A stretch of DNA of 64,000 nucleotides, from assembly GCF_037478005.1 (NCBI RefSeq), contig NZ_CP144164.1:1674001-1738000 (forward strand), given 5' to 3'. The notes under the pieces were generated by a model, which saw only the letters and a list, made by a program, of their open reading frames with translations, had not been told where the DNA came from and did not search any database. The position numbers were made by a program, and so were the translations under genes. This document shows positions 53,719 through 63,143 of this stretch, one piece after another. Numbering within the stretch: position 1 is the first letter of the stretch; each line of letters opens with the position of its first letter. The DNA comes from Alteromonas sp. M12 (GTDB taxonomy: Bacteria > Pseudomonadota > Gammaproteobacteria > Enterobacterales > Alteromonadaceae).

Positions 53719-54219
53719 ATGAGCAGTAAGAAAAGCATCAAGCTAGATCAGATCAATAGAAAAATAATAACGATTGTTCACACGCAGGCGGATATTTCTA
53801 ATCAAGAGCTCAGTGAGCGTGTGGGGTTGTCGAACAGCGCCTGTTTTCAGCGCACCAAAGCACTTAAGGAAGCAGGATACTTTAATGGCTTTTATACTGA
53901 TTTGGATTTAAATCGCATTGCTAAAAACGTATTGGCTTATATTGAATTCACCTTAGAATCTAATAATCCTAAGGCCAGACAAAGGTTTGAAGAGGCCATT
54001 AACGAGATACCCGAATTTATGGATTGCCTACGAATAACCGGGGACATCGATTACATCTGTTTTACTTGCTGCTCTGATACTCAAAAATTGAATGAGATAT
54101 GCGATACGGTGAATGGCAACCCCAAATTGGGCATACAAAAACTCAAAACAAGTATTATTTTAGAGCGCGCAAAGTGGTATTTAGGTTATCCATTGCAGAA
54201 GTTAGAGTGGTTGGAATAA
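53719..54219 (+). CDS. Lrp/AsnC-family regulator
   Basis: A 166-residue Lrp-type regulator. The N-terminal helix-turn-helix is LDQINRKIITIVHTQADISNQELSERVGLSNSACFQRTKAL in outline, followed by the RAM effector-binding domain (VLAYIEFTLESN, EFMDCLRITGDIDYICFT). It binds an amino acid or related metabolite in most family members. It is divergent from the TonB receptor with a 157-bp spacer, so it probably controls the receptor-permease-HyuA-DUF917 operon. It is rich in Cys in the ligand domain (CLRITGDIDYICFTCC), which is uncommon. Confidence 0.9.
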   Translation: MSSKKSIKLDQINRKIITIVHTQADISNQELSERVGLSNSACFQRTKALKEAGYFNGFYTDLDLNRIAKNVLAYIEFTLESNNPKARQRFEEAINEIPEFMDCLRITGDIDYICFTCCSDTQKLNEICDTVNGNPKLGIQKLKTSIILERAKWYLGYPLQKLEWLE

Positions 54220-54309
54220 CCCCCAATCCACTTTAGGTGTGAAAAGATTTTTGCTCTTAACCAACCCGTAAAACTATATTCTATATGACAATTTGATAGT
54301 TCAGTAGGA

Positions 54310-54331
54310 GAGGGGGGATAGATTTCCCCTC
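54310..54331. terminator. Possible terminator hairpin
   Basis: GAGGGG, a ten-base loop, CCCCTC, followed by ACGTTTTCG. The loop is large and the T-run imperfect, so this is tentative. It lies about 90 bp after the Lrp gene. Confidence 0.35.
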
Positions 54332-54482
54332 ACGTTTTCGTCGCTATCCAAAGAGTTAATTGTCTTCGATAACACAATACAGCAGGCTTGTTATCAACAA
54401 TTATAATAAGCGCTAAGTCGTTTTTAAGGCACAACTTACTGCTAACAATCGATAGCAGTGTGGGCTAATCACACAACAAAGA

Positions 54483-55322
54483 CTATGTATTTAAATAGGT
54501 TGCATGAAAGCGCAGGTGCTCTTCAATGAAACTTGAGATAAAGTAATAGCTATGGTCATAACCATCATGAAGTCTCAAATCCAGCGGATAATCATTAACC
54601 TTCGCGGATGCTTCTAACATTTCGGGCTTTAATTGCTCATTTAAAAAATCATCAGCGCGGCCTTGATCAACTTTTGCTGGTACCTTATAAACAGCTTGTC
54701 GCATCAACTCACTGGCATCATGATTTTTCCATGTGTTTTTATCTTTACCCAAATAAGCAGTAAAGGCTTTTTGCCCCCAAGGTGCAGCGATAGGGTTACA
54801 AATAGGGCTAAATGCCGACATTGAGCTATAACGTGTTGGGTTTAACATGGCTATGCTAAGTGCACCATGGCCACCCATAGAATGACCACTAATTGCACGC
54901 TTATCTGATACAGGAAAGGTCGCTTCAATCAGGTTCGGTAATTCTTTAACCACGTAATCGTACATCTGATAATGACGGTTCCATGGGGCTTGTGTCGCAT
55001 TGATGTAAAAGCCTGCACCTTGTCCTAAATCGTAACCTTCATCATCTGCCACATCTTCACCGCGAGGGCTAGTGTCTGGTGCCACAATAGCGATACCTAA
55101 TTCGGCGGCGATGCGTTGAGCGCCAGCTTTTTGCATGAAATTTTCATCGCTACAGGTTAAGCCCGATAGCCAATATAATACCGGCACTTTTAGTCCACTT
55201 GATACTTGTGGCGGTAAGTAGATAGCAAATCGCATAGTGCAATTTAATGCCTGCGATTGGTGACTATATTGTTTGTGCCAACCACCAAAGCTTTTATTGG
55301 CACTTATATTTTCTATTGTCAT
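54483..55322 (-). CDS. fghA: S-formylglutathione hydrolase
   Basis: A 279-residue esterase-D-type serine hydrolase that splits S-formylglutathione into formate and glutathione. The nucleophile elbow is SGHSMGGHGAL near residue 146; the oxyanion region is YWLSGLTCSDENF near 52. DTSPRGEDVADDEGYD is a family signature, and the catalytic His lies in DGYDHSYYFISSF near the C-terminus. It follows the class III alcohol dehydrogenase by 57 bp and forms the usual glutathione-dependent formaldehyde detoxification pair. Confidence 0.95.
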   Translation of the reverse strand: MTIENISANKSFGGWHKQYSHQSQALNCTMRFAIYLPPQVSSGLKVPVLYWLSGLTCSDENFMQKAGAQRIAAELGIAIVAPDTSPRGEDVADDEGYDLGQGAGFYINATQAPWNRHYQMYDYVVKELPNLIEATFPVSDKRAISGHSMGGHGALSIAMLNPTRYSSMSAFSPICNPIAAPWGQKAFTAYLGKDKNTWKNHDASELMRQAVYKVPAKVDQGRADDFLNEQLKPEMLEASAKVNDYPLDLRLHDGYDHSYYFISSFIEEHLRFHATYLNT

Positions 55323-55379
55323 TGGAATACCTATATGAACGGCCCAAAATCAATGTGATTTTGGGCAATAGAATGGAGT

Positions 55380-56549
<1,170 letters not shown>

Positions 56550-56629
56550 TTATGAGGTTATTATAGTTATTCCTAATAAGATGATAATATGCTGTTTTGT
56601 GAATTCACTTTTACGAGGTGGTAATAATT

Positions 56630-57496
56630 ATGCAGTGGGAAGGGATTAGCGAGTTCGTCTACGTTGCGGAAAGCGAGAGCTTTACCCAAGCGTCAAAAAA
56701 AATGGCTATTTCTACTGCCCAAGTAAGCCGACAAATAAGCGCATTAGAAAAGCGACTGAATATAAAATTGTTTTATCGTACGACACGCAAAGTGTCCTTA
56801 ACGGAAGAAGGGCGAGTTTTTTATCAACATTGCCGCAGCGTGCTTGATGGGTTAGAGGCCGCCGAACGCGCCATAACAAACTTGCAATCGAAACCTCAAG
56901 GTAAGGTAAAGCTAACTGCCCCGGTTACTTATGGTGAACAACAAATATTACCGCTGGTGAATAGTTTCATGGAGCAATACAGTGGCATTGAGGTAAATGC
57001 ATTTCTAACCAATCAAAACTTGGATTTGGTTGAAGGTGGATATGATTTAGCTATTCGTATTGGTAAATTAAGTGATTCATCGATGATGGCGAAAAGACTA
57101 GGAACGCGGACCAACTATGTTTGCGCTTCATCATCCTACCTTGATAAAAACGGCATACCGCATTCCTTGTCAGAATTGAGTAAACACAATTGTCTTTTAG
57201 GAACCTTGGATTATTGGCGTTTTAAACAATCAGACAAAGAAAAGAACATTCGAGTGACTGGTAAAATCCGCTACAACAGCGGCTTCGGACTTGTTGATGC
57301 GGCATTAAAAGGCTTGGGCATAGTACAATTACCCGATTATTATGTGCAAGAACACCTGCAAAGTGGAGAATTGATCACCTTATTGGACCATTATCGAGAG
57401 CCAGATGAGGGAATTTGGGCTATTTATCCTCAAAACCGCCATTTATCGCCAAAAGTGAGGCTATTAGTGGATTATTTGGCAGAGCAATTACAGTAA
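56630..57496 (+). CDS. LysR-family regulator
   Basis: A 288-residue LysR protein. The N-terminal helix-turn-helix is EFVYVAESESFTQASKKM with STAQVSRQISALEKRL. The effector domain has the typical VKLTAPVTYGEQQILPLVNSF and DLAIRIGKLSDSSM. I take the ATG at 56630; GAGGTGG lies eight bases before it, and the in-frame GTG at 56618 would overlap that site. It is divergent from frmA-fghA with a 119-bp gap and is the likely regulator of formaldehyde detoxification, as in other marine proteobacteria. Confidence 0.92.
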   Translation: MQWEGISEFVYVAESESFTQASKKMAISTAQVSRQISALEKRLNIKLFYRTTRKVSLTEEGRVFYQHCRSVLDGLEAAERAITNLQSKPQGKVKLTAPVTYGEQQILPLVNSFMEQYSGIEVNAFLTNQNLDLVEGGYDLAIRIGKLSDSSMMAKRLGTRTNYVCASSSYLDKNGIPHSLSELSKHNCLLGTLDYWRFKQSDKEKNIRVTGKIRYNSGFGLVDAALKGLGIVQLPDYYVQEHLQSGELITLLDHYREPDEGIWAIYPQNRHLSPKVRLLVDYLAEQLQ

Positions 57497-57550
57497 AAAT
57501 GCTGCTCTGAGTGATATATACCAATTTACTTGTCGTGGTTTTATTCGTTT

Positions 57551-57677
57551 TCTAGCGTTGTTGATCCCCATCATAAATTTTTAGATATGACACTCCCCCA
57601 ACGCTGGAAAAATGAAGCCATCAAGGCTGAAATCCTGTCAATATAATTAGTAGAGCATAGGAATTGTGAGCTGAAAG
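57551..57677 (+). pseudogene. Decayed duplicate of the miaE 5' end
   Basis: This 127-bp piece matches the first part of the intact miaE 994 bp downstream (58545-58671). From 57605 to 57677 I count 56 identical bases of 73 without gaps. Read in the miaE frame it gives WKNEAIKAEILSI, a stop, then LVEHRNCELK, against WIDEAIKAENLPILLVDHANCELK in the intact gene. Frame is lost further upstream. It has no independent function. It appears to be the original or a copied 5' end left on the far side of the ParDE module. Confidence 0.8.
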
Positions 57678-57809
57678 ATTAAGTGTGCAACCATTTATAA
57701 AATACTGAATATTCCACATTCAATGGTTTATTGAGCCGTACACTTATTATAAAGCTAAACGAGAATTGAAGCTTTCTAATGATAATACTCTACCAATGTT
57801 ATGGTTCCT

Positions 57810-57958
57810 ATTCATACTATTTTATACAGCTGCAAAAATAATGATCCGTTTAAACCTCGAGCCAAAAAAACAACAACGCCAATAAACTACTACCATTTTT
57901 AACAATCCTGTTGGTATAAAGAGCAGAAAATAACTATAATTTCATCAATAGTATGAAT
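57810..57958. repeat. 12-bp perfect inverted repeat flanking the parD promoter region
   Basis: ATTCATACTATT at 57810-57821 and AATAGTATGAAT at 57947-57958 are exact reverse complements. The right copy lies 23 bp before the parD ATG and could be the ParD operator; the left copy is about 135 bp upstream. The stretch from 57678 to 57946 shows no coding frame. Confidence 0.6.
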
Positions 57959-57980
57959 ATTTCATATTTCCGGAGGGGGC

Positions 57981-58226
57981 ATGTCAACAATACGCAAAAC
58001 TATTACCGTTACAGAGCAACAGGATGAGTGGATTAAAAACCAAATCCAGTCTGGACGTTTTACAAATGATAGCGAATACATCCGGACATTACTGCGTCAA
58101 GACCAAGAGCTTAATAGCTACAATGATGCGATACGAAAAGCGCTTATAGAAGGGGAGCAAAGCGGAGAAGCCAAGCCTCTCAACGCTAACGAGTTTAAAG
58201 CGAAAATGGCCGCCAAGTATGCCTGA
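57981..58226 (+). CDS. parD: ParD-type antitoxin
   Basis: An 81-residue ribbon-helix-helix antitoxin. The N-terminal beta-strand RKTITVTEQQDEWI and helix FTNDSEYIRTLLRQD make the DNA-binding dimer; the C-terminal half (IRKALIEGEQSGEA, EFKAKMAAKYA) wraps the toxin. It overlaps parE by 8 bp, which ties toxin translation to antitoxin. It has a very strong CGGAGG ribosome site, as expected for excess antitoxin. An inverted-repeat arm lies just upstream for autoregulation. Confidence 0.92.
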   Translation: MSTIRKTITVTEQQDEWIKNQIQSGRFTNDSEYIRTLLRQDQELNSYNDAIRKALIEGEQSGEAKPLNANEFKAKMAAKYA

Positions 58227-58509
58227 GTTTTGGCTTTCTCCAAAAGCAGAGCAAGATTTGGAATCAATTTGGGTTTACTCTTTTGAGCATTGGGGTCTCG
58301 TTAAAGCCGATCAATATATTGATAGTTTATTCTCAGCTTTTAATGAGCTTGCGAACTCTTCTAAACTGGCAATTTCATGTGACCATATTAGGGTGGGGTA
58401 TCGATTTTGTAGGGAAGGAAAACACGTTATTTATTTTAAAATAACCGATTATGGCATTACGATTACCCGAATTCTGCATGAGCGCATGCTGCCTAGTATT
58501 CATCTTTAA
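58219..58509 (+). CDS. parE: ParE-type toxin
   Basis: A 96-residue RelE/ParE-superfamily toxin; ParE toxins poison DNA gyrase. The family pattern is present: FWLSPKAEQDLESIWVYSFEHWG, QYIDSLFSAFNELANSS, and the basic core RVGYRFCREGKHVIYFKITD followed by ITRILHERM. It appears intact. Its stop is 26 bp before the TTG start of miaE, so transcripts of the toxin-antitoxin pair may run into that gene. Confidence 0.93.
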   Translation: MPEFWLSPKAEQDLESIWVYSFEHWGLVKADQYIDSLFSAFNELANSSKLAISCDHIRVGYRFCREGKHVIYFKITDYGITITRILHERMLPSIHL

Positions 58510-58535
58510 TTTTTAACCAACACTGGAACGCTTTC

Positions 58536-59294
58536 TTGAATATATCTGAACTACTTTCTCCAATTAATTCTTTCCTTAGATGTGAAACCCCTAAATCATG
58601 GATAGACGAGGCCATCAAGGCCGAGAATCTGCCAATTTTATTAGTGGATCATGCAAATTGTGAGCTTAAAGCCGCGCAAACTGCAATGCTGTTGTTGCGT
58701 CGTTATGCAGTGGATAAAGAAAGTGGAGACGCGTTGTTGGCTTGGTTAAAGCCATTCGAAGACTTTGTTTATCGCAAAGTGGGAGATGGAAACTTTAAAG
58801 ACCATGTTAACTTGTCAAAAAAATTGATCAGCAAATCCAACTTTGCCCACGGTGATGAGCTGATAAATAAAATGGTTATGTTGATCAAAGAAGAACTGCA
58901 CCATTTTCAGCAGGTGTGGGACATTATGCAAAGCCGTGGTATTGAATATAGTAATTTAACGGCTTCTCGGTATGCCCGTGGCATGATGAAAGGTGTCCGT
59001 ACCCATGAACCTGCCAAGCTAACAGATACCCTAATTTGTGGCGCATTCATTGAGGCTAGAAGTTGTGAACGTTTTGCTAAGTTAGCGCCATTTTTAGACG
59101 CAGAACTAGAGACCTTTTATATCTCTTTATTGCGCTCCGAAGCTCGGCACTTTCAGGATTACCTGAGCTTAGCGGATAAAATTTCACTACAAGGCATTGA
59201 ACAAAGAGTGGAGTGGTTTAAACAAAAAGAAGCGGAATTAATTTTATCTGATGATAGTGAATTCCGCTTCCATAGTGGCGTGCTTGTGGCGTAA
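58536..59294 (+). CDS. miaE: tRNA-(ms2io6A)-hydroxylase MiaE
   Basis: A 252-residue carboxylate-bridged di-iron hydroxylase acting on the modified adenosine at tRNA position 37. The iron ligands lie in CELKAAQTAM, VMLIKEELHHFQQVWDIM, ICGAFIEARSCERFA and LLRSEARHFQDYL. The C-terminus EFRFHSGVL matches Salmonella MiaE. The protein start (NISELLSPINSFLRCETP) aligns with the normal N-terminus, but the only codon there is TTG at 58536, with GGAA upstream. The preceding 26 bp belong to the ParE junction, so the original start region was probably replaced by the insertion. Confidence 0.93.
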   Translation: MNISELLSPINSFLRCETPKSWIDEAIKAENLPILLVDHANCELKAAQTAMLLLRRYAVDKESGDALLAWLKPFEDFVYRKVGDGNFKDHVNLSKKLISKSNFAHGDELINKMVMLIKEELHHFQQVWDIMQSRGIEYSNLTASRYARGMMKGVRTHEPAKLTDTLICGAFIEARSCERFAKLAPFLDAELETFYISLLRSEARHFQDYLSLADKISLQGIEQRVEWFKQKEAELILSDDSEFRFHSGVLVA

Positions 59295-59305
59295 TGAATA
59301 GTCGT

Positions 59306-59449
59306 TTAATTTATTGACTGCGCAGAGTTCGATTTCGCGCCGCAAATTTGATCACCGTAGTAATTATTTGAATAATTACAATTTTTAGTGCTGTTGATGG
59401 CCGCTTTTGTAGTAAAGATTGATTTAACGTTATTTATTAAAGTTTTCAT
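59306..59449 (-). CDS. Small 47-residue peptide of unknown function
   Basis: A short frame from the ATG at 59449 to TAA at 59306. It is preceded by AAGGTGATAAAT, a well-spaced ribosome site, which is the main reason to believe it. The peptide begins MKTLINNVKSIFTTKAAINS and then becomes Asn/Tyr-rich (NCNYSNNYYGDQICG) with two cysteines at positions 24 and 36. There is no membrane helix or signal peptide. It lies downstream of oxyR on the same strand. I know no family for it; the leader-then-core look is suggestive of a modified peptide, but no modifying enzyme is nearby. Confidence 0.4.
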   Translation of the reverse strand: MKTLINNVKSIFTTKAAINSTKNCNYSNNYYGDQICGAKSNSAQSIN

Positions 59450-59534
59450 ATTTATCACCTTGTTTGGACTAGGTCGTTATCTTGACCTATTCATTGGATT
59501 CTTTAAATTTGATTAAATTAATAAACTAATTCTA

Positions 59535-60449
59535 TTATTTTGAATCACACTTCTGTGTAAGCTGCTGTTGAAAAATGTCCTTTAAAATACTTAACTCAGA
59601 AGTTCTCACATAGTTTGGTCTGATGATTAGCGCTATGGTGCGATGGGGCCCTGGCTCGTTTAAGTGGATCGCGCGCAGTTCTGATTGGTTGTGAATAAGC
59701 TGGTCTAATGCCATTTGCGGCACTAAGGTTGTACCTAGTTTTCCGGCGACCATTTGAACTATGGTATGCAGGCTGGCCGAGTCAAAATCCGACTGCTGCT
59801 TTTTATTCTGCAGGCTGCAGGCCACTAATGCGTGATCCTTTAAACAGTGCCCATCTTTTAACAACATTAATTTCTCTATTTCCATTTCTTCACTGGTTAT
59901 TTCATTCATTTGACTCGGGCTTTCATCTTTGTGACTGACCCAGTAAAAGTCTTCTTCCCAAAATGGAAAGGTCATCAAGCCATCGACGGGATAGGGTAGA
60001 GCAAGCACAGCAGCATCGATGTCACCATTACGCACTAAATCCACAAGTACATGGGATTGCTCTTCTACGATTTGTAGCTTGAAGTCGGGATATTGCTTGC
60101 GCACCTCTGGAAGTACTTTGGGTAACATATAAGGCCCAATGGTAGGGATTACGCCCAAGGTCATGGAACGAGATAGAGGCATTTTGTTGGTTTGCGCTAA
60201 TTGCATTAGCTCATCCATCTCTAGCTTAATACGTTTTGCTTTGGCAAGTATGATCTCGCCATCGGCGGTCACTAATACTTGTTTATTGTTGCGTTCAAAA
60301 ACTTGCAAGCCGAGTTGCTTTTCCAATTCATTAATAGCCGTACTTAATGCCGACTGTGAAACGTTGCAGGCTTCTGCCGCTTTTTTAAAATGGCGGGTTT
60401 TATCAATTGCCAGTGCGTATTTTAATTGTTTTAAAGAAACCATAATCAT
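59535..60449 (-). CDS. oxyR: Hydrogen-peroxide-sensing regulator OxyR
   Basis: A 304-residue LysR-family activator. The helix-turn-helix is HFKKAAEACNVSQSALSTAINELEKQLGL in outline. The redox switch is intact: the peroxidatic Cys in KDGHCLKDH and the resolving Cys in LVACSL are nine residues apart, as in E. coli (Cys199 and Cys208). GVIPTIGPYMLPKVLP is typical of OxyR. The start may be six bases later, at MVSLKQLKY. It is divergent from ahpC, its expected target. Confidence 0.93.
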   Translation of the reverse strand: MIMVSLKQLKYALAIDKTRHFKKAAEACNVSQSALSTAINELEKQLGLQVFERNNKQVLVTADGEIILAKAKRIKLEMDELMQLAQTNKMPLSRSMTLGVIPTIGPYMLPKVLPEVRKQYPDFKLQIVEEQSHVLVDLVRNGDIDAAVLALPYPVDGLMTFPFWEEDFYWVSHKDESPSQMNEITSEEMEIEKLMLLKDGHCLKDHALVACSLQNKKQQSDFDSASLHTIVQMVAGKLGTTLVPQMALDQLIHNQSELRAIHLNEPGPHRTIALIIRPNYVRTSELSILKDIFQQQLTQKCDSK

Positions 60450-60678
60450 TGTTCCAAAAAATTGAACATAAATTCAAATTAATTCTAATTAGCTTGATTG
60501 TATCAGTAGCAAACAGAAAACACGCTACTTTCATGGTTCTAAAAAATAGAAGATAAGTATAGATTTAATTAAATTTAACTGCACGTTGATTCGAACTATT
60601 ATTCTCCCCGTCGAAAGCAAGCACGCTTTTTAAGCAAACACTATTTAAAGCAATTTATTATTTTAGAGGAATACAAAC
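60450..60678. promoter_or_regulatory. oxyR-ahpC divergent promoter region
   Basis: A 229-bp AT-rich spacer between the regulator and the peroxiredoxin gene. OxyR sites are expected here; I could not pick out a confident ATAG-N7-CTAT pair. AGAGGAATAC before 60679 is the ahpC ribosome site. Confidence 0.6.
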
Positions 60679-61242
60679 ATGGCTCAGATCGGAAAAACTA
60701 TCCCAGAATTTAAAGCACAAGCATTTCATAACGGCGAGTTCGTTGAAGTAACGTCTGAAAGTGTTAAAGGAAAGTGGGGCATCTTCTTGTTCTATCCTGC
60801 TGACTTTACTTTCGTATGTCCTACTGAACTTGAAGATATGGCTTCACATTACGAAGAGCTTCAAGGTCTTGGTGTAGAAGTATATGCAGTATCAACTGAC
60901 ACGCATTTCTCTCACAAAGCATGGCACGATTCTTCAGACGCCATTGGTAAAATCAACTTCCCAATGATTGGCGACCAAACTGGCACCATTACTCGCGGAT
61001 TTGATGTCATGATCGAAGAAGATCATATGGCACATCGTGGCACATTCTTGGTTGACCCTGATGGCGTTATCCAAGTAGCGCACATTCACGCTGGCGGCAT
61101 CGGCCGTAACGCAAAAGATATGGTTCGTAACGTTAAAGCAGCTCAATACGTACGTGAAAACGACGGTGAAGTATGTCCAGCCGCTTGGGAACAAGGTCAA
61201 GCAACCTTAACTCCTAGCTTGGATTTAGTGGGTAAAATCTAG
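60679..61242 (+). CDS. ahpC: Alkyl hydroperoxide reductase peroxiredoxin AhpC
   Basis: A 187-residue typical 2-Cys peroxiredoxin reducing hydrogen peroxide and organic peroxides. The peroxidatic Cys is in [18 protein letters not shown] near residue 47 and the resolving Cys in [11 protein letters not shown] near 165. Codon use is strongly biased (many GAA, GCA, GTA and few rare codons), as expected for a highly expressed protein. ahpF follows after 97 bp, with AhpF its reducing partner. OxyR is divergent. Confidence 0.97.
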   Translation: MAQIGKTIPEFKAQAFHNGEFVEVTSESVKGKWGIFLFYPADFTFVCPTELEDMASHYEELQGLGVEVYAVSTDTHFSHKAWHDSSDAIGKINFPMIGDQTGTITRGFDVMIEEDHMAHRGTFLVDPDGVIQVAHIHAGGIGRNAKDMVRNVKAAQYVRENDGEVCPAAWEQGQATLTPSLDLVGKI

Positions 61243-61339
61243 ATTTAAAACAATCCACGTAAATTGGCGGGTTATAGGAGGTTAATGCTTCTACCCGCCA
61301 TTTTTTTCACCAGTTTATTTGCAGTAAAAAGGTAACACT

Positions 61340-62890
61340 ATGTTAAATAACGATATTTTAAATGCTCTAAAATCGTATACCAAAAATATGACTAACAGCG
61401 TGGCACTAGTTCTACAAACTGGTGAGCACGAAAAACGTCAAGAATTAGTCCAATTTTTAACATCATTATGCTCAGTTTCAGACAATCTGACATTGATTGA
61501 GCGGGATGTTAATTTACGTAGCCCAATTACATTCTATTTAGAAGTAAACGGTAAAAACAACGGTATCTCGTTTTCAGGCATTCCCAGTGGGCATGAGTTT
61601 AACTCACTTATATTAGCCATTTTACAATCTTCTGGAACGGATCTTAAACTCGATAAAACCTTGCAAAGCATGGTACAGAAAGTGAAAGACGATTTGCACT
61701 TTGAAGTCTTTATTTCGTTAAGTTGCCACAACTGTCCGGATGTTGTGCAATCGTTAAATCAATTTGCATTATTGAATAACACTATAAGTACTGAAATGCT
61801 TGATGGCGGCTTGTTTCCAGAATTGATTGAGCAGCGCAACATTCAAGGTGTTCCTAGTGTTTATTTAAATGGCGAGTTATTTGCCAATGGTAAAATTGAT
61901 ACCGCACAGTTGGTCGACAAATTAATCCAACGTTACCCTTATATTGTGGGTGGCGATGATAACGAAGCCTTACCACTTCAAGATGTGACTGTTATTGGTG
62001 GCGGACCTGCTGGGGTTGCCGCAGCGATTTATTCTGCTCGAAAAGGCTTGAACGTCACTATGATTGCCGATCGAATAGGTGGTCAGGTTAAAGACACTGT
62101 GGGAATCGAAAATTTAATTTCCGTTCCCAAAACTACAGGTACAGAGCTAACCGGTAATTTATTGGCGCACCTGAACGATTACGAAGTCAATATCAAAGAA
62201 TTTTTACGTGTTGATAAAATTGAGAAAGGGAAAACCAAGAAAATCCATTTATCCAGTGGTGAAATTATTGAAACTAAAACAGTGATTATTGCTACTGGTG
62301 CAAAATGGCGTGAACTGGGAGTCCCTGGCGAAAAAGAAAATGTGGGTTCCGGCGTGGCCTATTGTCCGCACTGTGATGGACCATTTTTTAAAGGCAAGGA
62401 TGTGGCGGTAGTTGGAGGAGGTAACTCTGGTATCGAAGCTGCTATCGATTTAGCTGGTATGGTTGACCATGTCACTGTTTTCGAATTTTTACCTGACTTA
62501 AAAGCAGACAAAGTGTTGGTGGAAAAAGCCGAAGCTAATAGTAAAATAACGATTATCAAAAACGTCGCTACTAAACAGATATTGTCAGAAAATGGCAAAG
62601 TAGTCGGCCTTGAATATGAAGACAGAGTTAGCGGGGAAATAAAGCAACAAGCTTTAGCCGGTGTATTTGTTCAAATTGGTTTAGTGCCTAATAGCGCATT
62701 CTTAAAAGATGTGGTTGAACTTAGTAAATTTGGTGAAGTGGTGATAGATCACAAGTGTGCAACCTCTGAGCCTGGTATTTTTGCTGCTGGGGATGTGACA
62801 ACCGTGCCTTATAAGCAAATTGTCATCGCAATGGGAGAGGGGTCAAAAGCCTCTTTATCAGCCTTTGATTATCTAATCAGAGAAAGCTAA
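61340..62890 (+). CDS. ahpF: Alkyl hydroperoxide reductase flavoprotein AhpF
   Basis: A 516-residue flavoprotein moving electrons from NADH to AhpC. The N-terminal tandem thioredoxin-like domain has the CxxC in SLSCHNCPDVVQ near residue 130. The thioredoxin-reductase-like part has FAD motif GGGPAGVAAA near 216, the second redox pair in YCPHCDGPFF, and the NAD motif GGGNSGIEAA. The FAD-binding end is AAGDVTTVPYKQIV. All redox cysteines are intact. It is followed by a clear terminator. Confidence 0.97.
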   Translation: MLNNDILNALKSYTKNMTNSVALVLQTGEHEKRQELVQFLTSLCSVSDNLTLIERDVNLRSPITFYLEVNGKNNGISFSGIPSGHEFNSLILAILQSSGTDLKLDKTLQSMVQKVKDDLHFEVFISLSCHNCPDVVQSLNQFALLNNTISTEMLDGGLFPELIEQRNIQGVPSVYLNGELFANGKIDTAQLVDKLIQRYPYIVGGDDNEALPLQDVTVIGGGPAGVAAAIYSARKGLNVTMIADRIGGQVKDTVGIENLISVPKTTGTELTGNLLAHLNDYEVNIKEFLRVDKIEKGKTKKIHLSSGEIIETKTVIIATGAKWRELGVPGEKENVGSGVAYCPHCDGPFFKGKDVAVVGGGNSGIEAAIDLAGMVDHVTVFEFLPDLKADKVLVEKAEANSKITIIKNVATKQILSENGKVVGLEYEDRVSGEIKQQALAGVFVQIGLVPNSAFLKDVVELSKFGEVVIDHKCATSEPGIFAAGDVTTVPYKQIVIAMGEGSKASLSAFDYLIRES

Positions 62891-62920
62891 ACGCCTATAT
62901 AAATTCAAAGGTCAAAAGAC

Positions 62921-62947
62921 AAAGACAAGCTTCGGCTTGTCTTTTTT
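62921..62947 (+). terminator. Rho-independent terminator after ahpF
   Basis: AAAGACAAGC, a TTCG tetraloop, GCTTGTCTTT with the T-run continuing. A 10-bp stem with the very stable TTCG loop. Confidence 0.92.
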
Positions 62948-63143
62948 GTATTAAATTATCCAATTAATTGGGTTATAGATTGGAGACTTACGCCGATAAC
63001 ATTCAAACTCAGTCTATACTTGGAGCACTAACATATTGTTCTAAATGCAGTGAGCTATTAGCAAAAGTAATTTATAATTATAATTATCTTGTATTTCAAC
63101 ATCTTGTTTTGTTGAATTTAATGGAATAAATGGAGTCGAGTTA

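Noticed and set aside
57678..57946. Possible insertion-sequence remnant before parD
   Set aside because: No transposase-like frame and no target duplication were visible; only the 12-bp inverted repeat stands out.
59360..59386. GTAATTATT/AATAATTAC inverted repeat followed by TTTTT as the miaE terminator
   Set aside because: The stem is entirely A/T except its ends and the loop is only two bases unless it opens, so it is not convincing; it also lies inside the small-peptide frame.
60450..60678. OxyR binding sites between oxyR and ahpC
   Set aside because: Expected from biology, but I found no pair of ATAG-N7-CTAT half sites in the spacer, so I list only the region.
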